64,000 bases of DNA from Sphingopyxis sp. BSN-002 (GCF_022024275.1 NZ_CP091804.1:2312501-2376500), one strand, 5' to 3'. Counted from the stretch's first letter, positions 16,977 through 26,773 are shown. Numbers and translations are program-made. The notes: generated by a model not told the origin, from the letters alone.

Positions 16977-18012
16977 AATCGTCGCCCGCACCCGCGATCA
17001 TGATTTCGCCCGAGGACGCCATCTGCCGGACGACCTGCATGATCGCCTTCTGCGCTTCGTCGACATCGACGCGCTTGACCATCGTCATTTCGGTCATCTC
17101 GTCGCGGATCGTTTCCGATGCGCGCTTCGACATGGTGGCGAGGCAGCGATCGACCATGTCGGTGTCGGTGCCCTTGAGCGCGATCGCAAGCTGCGCCGCG
17201 TCGACCGAGCGGAGCACGGTGCCGAGACTCTTGGCGTCGAGGTCGCGCAGGTTCTCGAAGATGAACATCTCTTCCTCGATCGTCTGGGCGAGGAACTTGT
17301 CCTGCTTCTTGAGCGCGCGGATCGTGCGTTCGCTGAGCTGCTTCGGCATCTTCTTCATGATCTTGGCGACGTCGCTCGGACCGCCGATCGGCTGTTTGGC
17401 GACGCGCTGGCCGCCGACATTCGCGGCGGCGAGCACGGCTTCGAGATCCTCGATCGCGGCGGCCGGAACGGCGGTGAGCTGGGCAGCGCGCAGGACTAGT
17501 TCGGACTGGAGCCCCTCGTCGAGCGTTTCGATCGCACGCGCTGCGACATCGGGGACGAGCACCGACAGGATCAGCGCGCCGACCTGCGGATGCTCGTTGG
17601 CGAGCAGCGCGCTGATCGCATCGACGTCCATCCAGCGCAGCATCTCGAGCGAGGCCGCGCTCGACTGCGGCGCGACGGCGGCGAGGATATTGTCGGCGCG
17701 GACGTTGCCGACCGCTTGGTGGATCACGGTGCGAATGCGCGTGTCGGCGCCCACGGCCAGCGCGCTGACACCGCGGCTCTGGCTGACGAACTGGTCGAGC
17801 GCCTGGTCGATCTGGCCCTCGCTCGCATTGGCGCTGTCGAACATCGACTTCGCAAGCTGGCGAACCTCGTCGGCGTCGAGATGCTTCAGGATCGTCGCGG
17901 CTTCTTCTTCCTCGAGCAGCATCAGCAGGATGGCGGCGGCCGAGGCCCCTTCGAGCGCAGGCTTTGCGCGCGGGGTTTCGATTTCCATATCGACGTCGAA
18001 ATCGTCAGCCAC
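16969..18012 (-). CDS. fliG: Flagellar motor switch protein FliG
   Basis: FliG is the rotor protein that contacts MotA. The 347-residue product has the N-terminal FliF-binding domain (AAAILLMLLEEEEAATILKH), the middle domain with the EHPQ motif (ANEHPQVGALILSVL), the Gly-Gly linker region after the middle domain, and a C-terminal torque domain containing EEEMFIFENLRDLDAKSLG with its charged ridge. It overlaps fliF by eight bases. Confidence 0.96.
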   Translation of the reverse strand: MADDFDVDMEIETPRAKPALEGASAAAILLMLLEEEEAATILKHLDADEVRQLAKSMFDSANASEGQIDQALDQFVSQSRGVSALAVGADTRIRTVIHQAVGNVRADNILAAVAPQSSAASLEMLRWMDVDAISALLANEHPQVGALILSVLVPDVAARAIETLDEGLQSELVLRAAQLTAVPAAAIEDLEAVLAAANVGGQRVAKQPIGGPSDVAKIMKKMPKQLSERTIRALKKQDKFLAQTIEEEMFIFENLRDLDAKSLGTVLRSVDAAQLAIALKGTDTDMVDRCLATMSKRASETIRDEMTEMTMVKRVDVDEAQKAIMQVVRQMASSGEIMIAGAGDDYV

Positions 18013-19663
18013 GGGCGCCCTCCTGCATCAGCTGGCGGACGACGAGCGCGGCGCGCGCCGAATCCTGGCGGACGAAGGCGCGGACGAGGTTTGCGCGGGC
18101 TTCATAGCTCGGCGCGGCCTCGATCATCTCGAGCGTGATTTCACGACCCGAGCTGCTTGCCGGGGCGGCGAGCGCCTGCCGGTCGGCGACGGCGAGCAGG
18201 CTTTCTTCCAGCTTCGTGTTGCGTTCGGCCCGCTCGGCGGCGCGCGCCTTGGCGGCCTTGATCATCGGGCGACCGATGAAGAAGAAGGCGAGGATTGCGG
18301 CGAGCACTGCGCCCACCTGCTTCAGCAGCGGCATGAACCAGGGTGCGTCATAGAAGGCCGGCTCGGCGTCCTCGACCTTGGCAAAGGGACGCTGGCTGAT
18401 TGCAACCTGATCGCCGCGCGTGGCGTCGTAGCCGACCGCGCCCTTCACCAGCGCATCGATCTTTGCGATGTCGGCCTGCGTCAGTGCCTTCTTGCCCTGG
18501 TTGAGCGCGACGGCCACCGAAACACGGCGGAGCTGGCCCTGCGGCTGGTGCGTGACCGAAATCTCGCGGCCGACTTCATAGGCGCGGGTGGCGTTTTCAT
18601 TGCTGTTCGTCTGCGCCGGCGGCGGTGCGCCGGGGGTCGAGGGAACGGGCGCGGTGTCGGTGACGGTCGAAGCCTGCGGCGGCTGGTTCGACAGCGCCCC
18701 CGGAATGCCGACCGCGGGGGCAGTGCCTTCGCCGCTGACGGTGCGGGTGACCTGTTCGCTGGTGAGCGCACGGTCGTCCTTGGGGAAGCTCTCGCGCGTC
18801 GCCTGGCTTTCCGACATGTCGACGTCGGCGTGGACTTCCACGGTGTAGTTGCCGGTGCCGAGCATCGGCCCGAGCAGGGTGTCGAGCGCACGGCGGAAGC
18901 GTTCCTCCATCTGCGTCTGCAGCTGGAAGGATTTCATGTCGGCGTTCGACACGCCATCGCTGAGCAGCGAGCCGCGCTGGTCGATGACCTGAACCTCGTC
19001 GGCGTTCATGCCGGGGACCGACGACGCGACGAGGAAGCGGATCGCCTGGACCTGACCGTCGCTGAGCGAACGGCCGTTCTGGAGGGTCAGCATGACCGAC
19101 GCGGTCGCGGGCTTGTCTTCGCGGACGAACAGGCTCGGTTCGGCGGCGGCGATATGAACGCGCGCGACCTTGACCGCGTCGATCGTCTCGATCGTGCGCG
19201 ACAGGTCGGCTTCGCGCGCCGAACGCAGCGTCTCGCCCTCGATTGCCCGGCTCGATCCCATCGGGAGCGAGGAGATCAGGCTGTCGCCGCTCGGCTGTGC
19301 CTTGGGCAGGCCCTGCCCCGCGAGCGCGATGCGCGCCTGATACAGCTTGTCGGCATCGACGGTCAGCGCGCCGGTGGTCGGATCGATCGTGTGTGCGATG
19401 CCTTGCGACTGCAGCGCATCGGCGACCGCAGCCTTGTCGGCGTCGTCGAGCCCCGCGAACAGCGGAGCCTGCGGCGCCGAGGTGGTCATGAAATAGGCGA
19501 GGGCGGCAATGCCGATCGCGCCGGTGGTTGCGATCATCGGCAGCGCGCGCTGGACGGCGGGCTGGCGCATGAATTGCTGTACCGGCGCAAAGCGGCCGCC
19601 CATCGGGGCGGGGAGGCGGTTGGCGGTGCCGTCGACGGGCGTGAGGGTCTGGGTTTCGGCCAT
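18005..19663 (-). CDS. fliF: Flagellar MS-ring protein FliF
   Basis: FliF builds the MS-ring, the first assembled basal body part. The 552 residues have a membrane helix near residues 38-58 (ALPMIATTGAIGIAALAYFM), the periplasmic ring-building domains with LARTIETIDAV-like signatures and VARVHIAAAEPSLFVREDKP, a Pro/Thr-rich loop (residues about 320-350), a second helix (LLKQVGAVLAAILAFFFIGR) and a cytoplasmic FliG-binding tail. It starts three bases after the fliE stop. Confidence 0.95.
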   Translation of the reverse strand: MAETQTLTPVDGTANRLPAPMGGRFAPVQQFMRQPAVQRALPMIATTGAIGIAALAYFMTTSAPQAPLFAGLDDADKAAVADALQSQGIAHTIDPTTGALTVDADKLYQARIALAGQGLPKAQPSGDSLISSLPMGSSRAIEGETLRSAREADLSRTIETIDAVKVARVHIAAAEPSLFVREDKPATASVMLTLQNGRSLSDGQVQAIRFLVASSVPGMNADEVQVIDQRGSLLSDGVSNADMKSFQLQTQMEERFRRALDTLLGPMLGTGNYTVEVHADVDMSESQATRESFPKDDRALTSEQVTRTVSGEGTAPAVGIPGALSNQPPQASTVTDTAPVPSTPGAPPPAQTNSNENATRAYEVGREISVTHQPQGQLRRVSVAVALNQGKKALTQADIAKIDALVKGAVGYDATRGDQVAISQRPFAKVEDAEPAFYDAPWFMPLLKQVGAVLAAILAFFFIGRPMIKAAKARAAERAERNTKLEESLLAVADRQALAAPASSSGREITLEMIEAAPSYEARANLVRAFVRQDSARAALVVRQLMQEGARG

Positions 19664-19666
19664 GGG

Positions 19667-20026
19667 TTACACCGGCATGTTCATGATGTCGCGATACGCG
19701 GAGAGAAGCTTGTTGCGGACCTGCAGGGTCGTCTCGAAGCCGAGCGAGGCCTTCTGGCGTTCGATCATCACGCTGACGATGTCGTGCGTGTCGCCGCGTT
19801 CATAGGCCTCGCTGAGTTCGCTGGCTTTCGACTGCTGGGCGTTGACCTGCTGCAGCGCGTTGCTGATCGCCGCGCCGAAATCGGGGGTGGAGCCCTGACC
19901 GGGACCCCCAACGCCGCCGTCGATGCCGCCCGCGGCGCCGCGGCCCGCGGCGCGTTGCAGCGCCTGGTTCTGATTGAGAATCGTACTGCGCATCTGCAGC
20001 AGCCGGCTCGGGTCAATCGTGCTCAT
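19667..20026 (-). CDS. fliE: Flagellar hook-basal body complex protein FliE
   Basis: FliE links the MS-ring to the rod. The 119-residue protein has the family C-terminal helix pair with SKASELSEAYERGDTHDIVS and the ending RNKLLSAYRDIMNMPV. It is the first gene of the long - strand fli run. A perfect sigma-54 promoter lies 55 bases upstream of its ATG, so it likely defines the class II start of the operon. A glycine-rich stretch (residues about 25-50) is variable in the family. Confidence 0.95.
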   Translation of the reverse strand: MSTIDPSRLLQMRSTILNQNQALQRAAGRGAAGGIDGGVGGPGQGSTPDFGAAISNALQQVNAQQSKASELSEAYERGDTHDIVSVMIERQKASLGFETTLQVRNKLLSAYRDIMNMPV

Positions 20027-20080
20027 AAGCTTTCATCCGTCCTGGTGCGTAGCGGTGGGCCCGCACGCCCAAAGAGTAAT

Positions 20081-20095
20081 GCAAAGCGCGTGCCA
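20081..20095 (-). promoter_or_regulatory. Sigma-54 promoter of the fliE operon
   Basis: Read on the - strand the sequence is TGGCACG-CGCT-TTGCA. It matches the -24/-12 consensus (TGGCACG-N4-TTGC) with the exact GG-N10-GC spacing. The -12 end is about 54 bases before the fliE ATG. Activation by the FleQ/FlbD-like protein encoded at 5122-6186 is inferred. Confidence 0.85.
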
Positions 20096-20109
20096 AAAAT
20101 CTTTTTGGC
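20092..20109. promoter_or_regulatory. Perfect palindrome overlapping the fliE promoter
   Basis: GCCAAAAATCTTTTTGGC has eight-base arms (GCCAAAAA/TTTTTGGC) around a TC centre and overlaps the -24 element of the fliE promoter. It may be an operator or a bent A/T tract affecting both fliE (-) and fliC (+). There is no T-run context to make it a terminator. Confidence 0.5.
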
Positions 20110-20273
20110 GCTTTTCCAGTGCCATAAGTGGTTGGGGATGACCGTTAACGCCGCCTTCGGCATTTTTTTGACACGCCGGCTTAATCGCTGCCGCCGCTCG
20201 CCGTTACTGCATCCGTGACCGCTCTCGAGCCCTCACATCACGGGAATGGCCATCGAGGCCGGAAAGGAACAAC

Positions 20274-21095
20274 ATGACTGTCATCAACACCAATGTGAGC
20301 GCGCTCCGCGCCCAGAACAGCTCGCGTGTTGCCGAGCGCGCCCAGTCGCAGGCGATGGAACGCCTCTCGAGCGGCAAGCGCATCAACAGCGCGAAGGACG
20401 ACGCCGCCGGCCTCGCCGTCGCGACCCGCATGCAGGCTGCTTCGCGTGGTTTCACGCAGGCGATCCGTAACGCCAACGACGGCATTTCGCTCGCCCAGAC
20501 CGCCGACAGCGGCGCCGGCAGCATCTCGGACATCCTCGTTCGTATGCGTGACCTGGCGATGCAGGCTTCGACCGGCACGCTGAGCGATGCCGACCGTACG
20601 CTGGTGCAGAAGGAAGTCACCGCGCTGATCTCGCAGATCGGCGACATCACGACGCAGACGACCTTCAACGGCAACAAGCTGCTCGACGGCAGCGTCACCG
20701 CCGGCTTCGACATCCAGACCGGCATCAACACCGGTGAAAAGGTGAACATCACGATCGGCAACCTCACCGCCACGACGCTGGGCGTCGGCACCCTCTCGGT
20801 TGCCACCGCTGCCGGTGCTACCGCTGCCCTGGCGACGCTCGACACCGCGATCACCACGGTCGCCGGCGAACGCGCCAACCTCGGTGCGCAGCAGAACCGC
20901 CTGACCGCAGCTGTCGACAATCTGACGGCCCGCGTCACCAACCTCGACGAATCGCGCTCGCGCATCGAAGACACCGACTTCTCGGCGGAATCGACGAAGC
21001 TCGCTGCCGCCCAGATCCTGTCGCAGGCATCGACCGCGATGCTCGCCCAGGCGAATCAGAGCGCGCAGGGCGTGATGAACCTGCTCCGCGGCTAA
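20274..21095 (+). CDS. fliC: Flagellin FliC
   Basis: Flagellin forms the filament. The 273-residue product is compact: conserved N-terminal D0/D1 helices ([33 protein letters not shown]) and C-terminal D1/D0 helices ([30 protein letters not shown]) with almost no D2/D3 between. It is monocistronic: ribosome site GGAAAGGA before ATG 20274 and a strong terminator after the stop. It is divergent from fliE. Codons are strongly biased to C-ending forms, as for a highly expressed gene. FliS, encoded at 6313-6717, is its expected chaperone. Confidence 0.97.
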   Translation: MTVINTNVSALRAQNSSRVAERAQSQAMERLSSGKRINSAKDDAAGLAVATRMQAASRGFTQAIRNANDGISLAQTADSGAGSISDILVRMRDLAMQASTGTLSDADRTLVQKEVTALISQIGDITTQTTFNGNKLLDGSVTAGFDIQTGINTGEKVNITIGNLTATTLGVGTLSVATAAGATAALATLDTAITTVAGERANLGAQQNRLTAAVDNLTARVTNLDESRSRIEDTDFSAESTKLAAAQILSQASTAMLAQANQSAQGVMNLLRG

Positions 21096-21155
21096 GCGGT
21101 AAGGGTCGCAAACAAGTTCAGGCACTATTTGGTTGGTCCCTTTAATGCCTGATCC

Positions 21156-21193
21156 GACGCCCCGGCTCCCCACAGCCGGGGCGTCTTTGTTTT
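21156..21193 (+). terminator. Intrinsic terminator of fliC
   Basis: GACGCCCCGGCT (21156-21167) pairs perfectly with AGCCGGGGCGTC (21174-21185), a 12-pair stem with a six-base loop, and is followed by TTTGTTTT. It lies 61 bases after the fliC stop. Confidence 0.92.
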
Positions 21194-21245
21194 CTGTTTC
21201 GGCGTGACAGGAACCGTTCCCGGCGCGAGCCGGGACAAGACCTCC

Positions 21246-24200
21246 TCAATGAAAATCGCGCGACTTGGGCAGAATGCGGACGTTACGCGGATGTCCGTGC
21301 CGCTGGGCATAATCGCCTTCGGACCGCCCGCGCGGTACTTGTGGATGCTTCACCTCGTCGGCGCGGCAGACCTCGGGATCGAAGCGCCGGTCGCTTCCCA
21401 GCGCGTCGAGCATCGCGGTGCGATCGACGATCCGCGTCGCCATCAGGTGGATCACCCCCTCCTTGCTCCGCTGCACCTCGCCATCGGCGAGCATCAGCCG
21501 CGACGCCATGACGGCGCGGCGATAGCGTTCGAAATGGCGCGCCCAGAGCAGGATGTTGACGATCCCGCCCTCGTCCTCAAGCGTGATGAAGATCGCATTG
21601 CCCTTGCCGGGGCGCTGGCGGATCAGCACCACGCCCGCGGTTCGCACGATCGACCCGTTCTTTGCCGCCGCGACCCGGGTAGCGCTCAGCACGCCTTCGC
21701 GTTCGAAATCGGGGCGCAGAAATGCCATCGGATGGCCCTTCAGTGACAGCCGCGTCGTCTGGTAATCGGTCAACACATGCTCCACCATCGGCGTCGGCGG
21801 CAGCTGCGCATCTTCCTCGAAGCCAAGCTCGTTCGCCTCGGCCGCGCCGAACAACGGCAATACCCCCTGCCGCACCCGCCGTGCATCCCACAGCGCTGGC
21901 CGCCTATCGAGCCCCATCGACCGGCACGCATCGGCATCGGCGATCAGGCGCAGCGCCCGCGATGGCAGGTTCGCGCGGCGCGCAAGCTCCTCGACCGAAG
22001 CGAAGGGGGCACCGACACGCGCCCCAGCGATTGCCTTCGCCCATTCCTCGCGAAACCCGTCGACCTGCCGGAAGCCGAGCCGCAGCGCGAGGCTGCCGTC
22101 TTCGCGCTGTTCGAGGCTGTTGTCCCAACCGCTTGCATTGACGTCGACCTCGCGCACTTCGACACCATGCTCGCGCGCGTCGCGCACGAGCTGCGCGGGG
22201 GCGTAGAAGCCCATCGGTTGCGAATTGAGAATGCCGCACGCGAAGACCGCGGGGTGGTGGCATTTCAGCCACGACGACACATACACGAGCTTGGCAAATG
22301 ACTGGGCATGGCTTTCGGGAAAGCCATAGCTGCCGAAGCCCTCGATCTGTTTGAAACAACGCGCGGCGAAGTCCGGTTCGTAGCCGCGGCGGACCATGCC
22401 TCCGATCATCTTCTCCTTGTACTGATGGATCGTTCCGACGTTTCGGAAGGTTGCCATCGCTCGCCGCAATCCATTGGCTTCATCGGGTGTGAAGCCCGCC
22501 GCGACGATGGCCAGCTTCATTGCTTGCTCTTGAAACAGGGGAACGCCTTCGGTCTTCCCCAGCACCTCTTCCAGCTCGTTGGCTTCCGATCCAGCGCGTA
22601 ATGGTAGTTCGGGCTTTTCCTCCTTGTTACGCCGCCTCAGATAGGGATGGACCATATCGCCCTCGATCGGTCCGGGGCGGACGATCGCCACCTGAATGAC
22701 GAGATCGTAGAATTTTTTGGGACGCAGCCGTGGCAGCATGTTGATCTGCGCCCGGCTCTCGACCTGAAAGACGCCGATGCTGTCGCCCTTGCAGAGCATG
22801 TCATAAACAACCCCGTCTTCGGGCGGGACCGACTTCAGGTCATGGTCGCCCAGATCGTGAAGCCGCATCAGGTCAAAACATTTGCGGATGCAGGTGAGCA
22901 TGCCGAGCGCGAGGACGTCGACCTTCATCAAGGCGAGTTCGTCGATATCGTCCTTGTCCCACTCGATGAAGGTGCGGTCCTCCATCGCGGCATTGTGGAT
23001 CGGCACCGTCTCGTCGAGCCGGTCCTCGGTGAGCACATAGCCGCCGACATGCTGCGACAGGTGGCGAGGAAAGGTCAGCAATTGTGCAACGATCCATTGC
23101 AGCCTCGCGATATCGTCCAGCTCGGGGTCGAGACCCGCTTCGATGAAGCGTTCGACCGGCATCTCGCTACCCCAGCTGCCCCAAGTCGTGTCGGCAAGCC
23201 GCTGCGTGACATCCTCGCTGAGGCCCAGCGCCTTCCCGACCTCGCGGACTGCGCTGCGTGGTCGGTAGTGGATCACCGTCGCGGCGATACCCGCACGCCG
23301 CCGTGTGTAGCGGCGATAGACATATTGCATCACCTCCTCGCGCCGTTCGTGCTCGAAATCGACGTCGATGTCGGGCGGCTCGCGCCGCTCCTCGGACAGG
23401 AAGCGCGTGAAGAGCAGATTGTTATGGATGGGATCGATCGAGGTGATCTCGAGCAGGTAGCAGACCAGCGAATTGGCTGCCGAACCGCGCCCCTGACAAA
23501 GGATGGGCGGGTCTCGCGTTCGCGCATGCTGAACGATGTCGTGGACAGTCAGGAAATAGCAGGCGAAGTTGCATTTGCGGATGAGCGAGAGCTCCTCGTC
23601 GAGCACCTCCTGCCAGCGATCAGGCAATCCATCGGGATGGAGTCTGTGTGCAGCTTCCATCACCATATGTTCGAGCCAGCTTTGGGGCTCCCATCCTTTA
23701 GGGACCGGCTCGTGCGGATATTCATATTCGAGATCGCGCAGCGAAAAGCCGATGAGATCGAGAATCCTTGCGCTTTCGTCGACCGCCTCGGGGCACGGGC
23801 GGAAAAGGCGGCGCATTTCCTGCGGAGATTTCAAATGGCGCTCGCCATTGGCGCGCAGCAGGCGGCCGGCATCGTTCAGGTTCGTCCCTTCGCGAATGCA
23901 GGTGATGATGTCATGGAGCGGCCGCTGTTCGCGCGTCGCGTAGAGAGCATCGTTGGTCGCGAGCAAGGGGATGCCGACCCGGTCAGCCAAGGCGCTCAGC
24001 CGGGTGAGATGACGGCGGTCGCAGCCGCCATGGGGCATCGTCACACCGAGCCATAGCGAACCAGGTGCCCTTTCAGCGAGGCGGTGGAGTATCGCTTCAT
24101 CCTTCTCGGTCGCCATCGCGATCAGCAGCAGATCCTCGCAGTGGATCAGCAGATTCTTGAGCCTCATCACGCAGTCGCCCTTTACGGTGCGGCGATTGCC

Positions 24201-24542
24201 GATGGTCAGCATGCGCGTGAGGCGCCCCCAGCCATGGCGTGAGGTCGGATAGGCAATGATGTCGGGGGTGCCGTCGTCGAAGACTAGCCGGGCGCCGACG
24301 ACGAGCTTGAACGGCGGCAGCCCGATCCCTTCTTCGGCGGCTTCCTCGCGCAGCTTGCGCAGTCCAGTGAGCGCCCGCACCACCCCCGCGACGCTGTTGC
24401 GGTCGGCGATGCCGATGCCGGGCATGCCGAGCGCAATCGCCCCGGCCACCATCTCGCGCGCATGCGAAGCTCCGCGCAGGAAGCTGTAGTTGGTCGCAGC
24501 GACCAATTCGGCGAAGCCGGGGTCGGCGGGCTCTTCATTCAT
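21246..24542 (-). CDS. dnaE2: Error-prone DNA polymerase DnaE2 (ImuC)
   Basis: DnaE2 is the catalytic subunit of the SOS mutasome that copies past DNA damage. The 1098-residue C-family polymerase starts with a PHP domain (ATNYSFLRGASHAREMV). It has the active-site region GRGSAANSLVCYLLEITSID and PDIDVDFEHERREEV (about residues 389-403), the FQEQAMKLAIVAAGFTPDEA motif and an OB-fold near the C-terminus. The PHP metal site is degenerate at the start (Asn-Tyr-Ser), as usual for DnaE2. It overlaps imuB by four bases, last in an SOS-controlled three-gene operon. Confidence 0.95.
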   Translation of the reverse strand: MNEEPADPGFAELVAATNYSFLRGASHAREMVAGAIALGMPGIGIADRNSVAGVVRALTGLRKLREEAAEEGIGLPPFKLVVGARLVFDDGTPDIIAYPTSRHGWGRLTRMLTIGNRRTVKGDCVMRLKNLLIHCEDLLLIAMATEKDEAILHRLAERAPGSLWLGVTMPHGGCDRRHLTRLSALADRVGIPLLATNDALYATREQRPLHDIITCIREGTNLNDAGRLLRANGERHLKSPQEMRRLFRPCPEAVDESARILDLIGFSLRDLEYEYPHEPVPKGWEPQSWLEHMVMEAAHRLHPDGLPDRWQEVLDEELSLIRKCNFACYFLTVHDIVQHARTRDPPILCQGRGSAANSLVCYLLEITSIDPIHNNLLFTRFLSEERREPPDIDVDFEHERREEVMQYVYRRYTRRRAGIAATVIHYRPRSAVREVGKALGLSEDVTQRLADTTWGSWGSEMPVERFIEAGLDPELDDIARLQWIVAQLLTFPRHLSQHVGGYVLTEDRLDETVPIHNAAMEDRTFIEWDKDDIDELALMKVDVLALGMLTCIRKCFDLMRLHDLGDHDLKSVPPEDGVVYDMLCKGDSIGVFQVESRAQINMLPRLRPKKFYDLVIQVAIVRPGPIEGDMVHPYLRRRNKEEKPELPLRAGSEANELEEVLGKTEGVPLFQEQAMKLAIVAAGFTPDEANGLRRAMATFRNVGTIHQYKEKMIGGMVRRGYEPDFAARCFKQIEGFGSYGFPESHAQSFAKLVYVSSWLKCHHPAVFACGILNSQPMGFYAPAQLVRDAREHGVEVREVDVNASGWDNSLEQREDGSLALRLGFRQVDGFREEWAKAIAGARVGAPFASVEELARRANLPSRALRLIADADACRSMGLDRRPALWDARRVRQGVLPLFGAAEANELGFEEDAQLPPTPMVEHVLTDYQTTRLSLKGHPMAFLRPDFEREGVLSATRVAAAKNGSIVRTAGVVLIRQRPGKGNAIFITLEDEGGIVNILLWARHFERYRRAVMASRLMLADGEVQRSKEGVIHLMATRIVDRTAMLDALGSDRRFDPEVCRADEVKHPQVPRGRSEGDYAQRHGHPRNVRILPKSRDFH

Positions 24543-26077
24543 GCGAAGACCCCATGGATATACCAGCGCGGATCGGGTTTCTCGTCATAAAGTCCATGGC
24601 GGAAGAGCCAGTAGCGACGACCCTGGACATCCTCGACGCGATAATAGTCGCGCGTCAGTCCGCCATTGTCGCGGCGGCGCCACCATTCGGCGGCGATACG
24701 CTCGGGACCTTCGTAGCGGCGCACGGCATGCGTCGCACGGCGCCAGCGGAACTGGTGCGGCGGGCCGTCGGGGACTTCGGCGATCACTTCGATCGGCTGC
24801 GGCGGGTCGAAGAGGTGGAAGGGGCGTGTCGGGGGTTCGCCGGGAACGGGTGCCTGCCAGGGCAGCGGTGCCGCCGCGTCGATCGCGGGGAGCGCGAGCT
24901 GTGCCTGCTCGGGGATATGCGTATCCTCGGCCATCAATTTTTTGACACGTCGCCGACCGAGCCGCGTCGTCATCCGGTCGACGAGCTCGTCCATCGCCGC
25001 TTCGCGGACCTCTCCGCCTTCGAGTTTCAGCTGCGTCGCGCCGAGCGGGTCGAGCCGCGGCACCGCGAGGCGGATCATGTCGAAGCCGAAGCCGGGGTCG
25101 AGCGGGTCGGCGAGGCTGTCCATCCGCTCGGCGAACAGCCGCATGACGAGGCGCGTGTCGCGCGTGGCATGACCGGTCTCTACCTCGATGCTGCGCGCGA
25201 GCCCGTCGCTGCGGAAGAAGGTCGCGCGGAAATGGCGGCCGCCCTTGCCGCGTTCGGTGAGGTCCGCGATCGCTTCATCGGCGAGTTCGGCGAGGATTTT
25301 GGTCGCATGCGCGGTGCTGGCGAGCGGTTCGGCGAAGCGGCGCTCGACCGCGACCGGCGGCGGCGCGATGCGCGGGTCGAGCGGGCTCGGCGCGTCGCCG
25401 AGGATGCGGCGGAGAGCCAGCGCGGCACCGGCGCCGAAACGCGCGGCGATATTTGCCATAGGTCGGCTGGAAAGATCGCCGAGCGTCTTGAGTCCCGCGC
25501 GGACGAGCGCGGTCGTCGCCTCGGGCTCAAGCTCGAGTGCCGCGACGGGCAGGCGGCGGATGGCTTGCCCCTCATCGGGGGCGGGTCGCGTCTGGTAGCG
25601 CGCGAGCGCCCGCGCCGCGTCGGCGGTTGGGCCGAGCGCGTGGCGCATGGTCATCCCCAGCCGCGACAGCCGCATTTCGACATCGGCGATCAGACCGGCT
25701 TCGCCACCCGCCAGATGCTCGGCCCCCGCAATGTCGAGGATCAGCCCGTCGGGAGCGTCGAGCGCAACGAGCGGCGTATAGCGGTTGCAGCCGAGTGCAA
25801 GCCGGTCGAGCCAGCCATGATCGGCAACCGGGTCGTGCTGGACGGTGATCAGCCCCGGCACCTGCGCGCGCGCGTCGGCAAGGGGCATGCCCACGGTGAG
25901 CCCGACTGCCTGCGCAGCCGGATCGACGCTCGCGATGCGCAGCGCGCCGCGGACCTTCTCGGCAAAGATCAGCGGGGCGTCAGGCGGCCGCGGCGCCGTG
26001 CGGTACAGCCGCTCGGCGGGCAGGTAGGGGAAGAAGAGTGCCAGATAGCGCCGGCTCCCCGAAGCGATTTTCGTCAT
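24539..26077 (-). CDS. imuB: ImuB, Y-family-like mutasome adaptor
   Basis: ImuB resembles Y-family polymerases but serves as the hub joining DnaE2, ImuA and the beta clamp. The 512-residue product begins TKIASGSRRYLALFFPYLPA. The catalytic acidic residues of true Y polymerases are missing: the first motif reads LFFPYLP and the SIDE-like site reads LDIAG. A clamp-binding-like QLALP lies near residue 392. The start is ATG 26077; the upstream in-frame residues overlap imuA and are Arg/Pro-rich. It overlaps imuA by 98 bases and dnaE2 by four. Confidence 0.92.
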   Translation of the reverse strand: MTKIASGSRRYLALFFPYLPAERLYRTAPRPPDAPLIFAEKVRGALRIASVDPAAQAVGLTVGMPLADARAQVPGLITVQHDPVADHGWLDRLALGCNRYTPLVALDAPDGLILDIAGAEHLAGGEAGLIADVEMRLSRLGMTMRHALGPTADAARALARYQTRPAPDEGQAIRRLPVAALELEPEATTALVRAGLKTLGDLSSRPMANIAARFGAGAALALRRILGDAPSPLDPRIAPPPVAVERRFAEPLASTAHATKILAELADEAIADLTERGKGGRHFRATFFRSDGLARSIEVETGHATRDTRLVMRLFAERMDSLADPLDPGFGFDMIRLAVPRLDPLGATQLKLEGGEVREAAMDELVDRMTTRLGRRRVKKLMAEDTHIPEQAQLALPAIDAAAPLPWQAPVPGEPPTRPFHLFDPPQPIEVIAEVPDGPPHQFRWRRATHAVRRYEGPERIAAEWWRRRDNGGLTRDYYRVEDVQGRRYWLFRHGLYDEKPDPRWYIHGVFA

Positions 26078-26771
26078 GGTTCCAGTCCAGTCGCCAGCGG
26101 CCGCCCGCGGGCCCGGCGCGCCAGCGCAAGAGTTCGAGATCGAAGGCAGGCGCGCCGGGGGCATTGGCTTCGAGTGCGCGTGAGGCCGCCGCGGCGACGC
26201 CCCAGCGCGTTTCGGCGACGCTCGGCGCGGGCACGGCATTGAGACGGAGCATCAGCAGCGTCGTCCCGGCGTCGCGTGCGCCGAGCGCAAGACGGCGACC
26301 TGCAGTCAGGTCGAGTAGCGGGAATTTCCCCCAGCTTTCGACGATCACCGCCGCCGATCCGGCGCAGCGGATCGCGTCGTTCGCGCAGGCGAGCAGCATT
26401 TTGGGATCGGGGGTTTCGACAAGCAGAAGCCGGTCGGGGTCCCCGCCGAGCTCGGCGATCCCGGGCGCGTAGATATGCCCGGATCGGCCCGCGGCATCGG
26501 CGCTGCGGAGCCAGATCAGCGGCGCCTTGCCGGGGGTGCGAAGCGCGAGGAGCGCGGCGAAGGCCGCAGCGCTCGTTCCATCGAGTGCGTCGGCGGCGAA
26601 AAATTCGTGGGTCTTTCCGATCGCGAGCCCACCGCCGAGTGCGGCGTCGAAACCCGCATGCCCGCTCGCCAGCCAGCCCTCGGCTTGGCGGCTGGCGGGA
26701 CCGTCGGTGACGGCCAGCCGGGCGATACGCTTGCGCAGCCCGGCGAGAGGTTGGGACGACTCGCGCATCAT
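25980..26771 (-). CDS. imuA: ImuA, RecA-like SOS mutasome protein
   Basis: ImuA (also called SulA/RecA-like in this context) is required with ImuB and DnaE2 for damage-induced mutagenesis. The 263-residue product has a RecA-fold core: HAGFDAALGGGLAIGKTHEF near residues 35-54 in place of a canonical Walker A, and LLMLRLNAVPAPSVAETRWG further on. Two adjacent ATGs (26771 and 26768) are possible starts. The LexA box ends only two bases upstream of the first, leaving no room for a ribosome site, so translation may be leaderless. Confidence 0.88.
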   Translation of the reverse strand: MMRESSQPLAGLRKRIARLAVTDGPASRQAEGWLASGHAGFDAALGGGLAIGKTHEFFAADALDGTSAAAFAALLALRTPGKAPLIWLRSADAAGRSGHIYAPGIAELGGDPDRLLLVETPDPKMLLACANDAIRCAGSAAVIVESWGKFPLLDLTAGRRLALGARDAGTTLLMLRLNAVPAPSVAETRWGVAAAASRALEANAPGAPAFDLELLRWRAGPAGGRWRLDWNHDENRFGEPALSGTLLPLPARRAAVPHGAAAA

Positions 26772-26773
26772 AT

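Noticed and set aside
20174-20192. Possible + strand sigma-54 site CGGCTT-N5-CTGC before fliC
   Set aside because: GG-N10-GC spacing is right but both elements are poor matches; not strong enough to list as the fliC promoter.
17000-20218. A 1072-codon + strand frame opposite fliG, fliF and fliE
   Set aside because: It covers several well supported flagellar genes and ends near the divergent promoter region; no recognisable domain.
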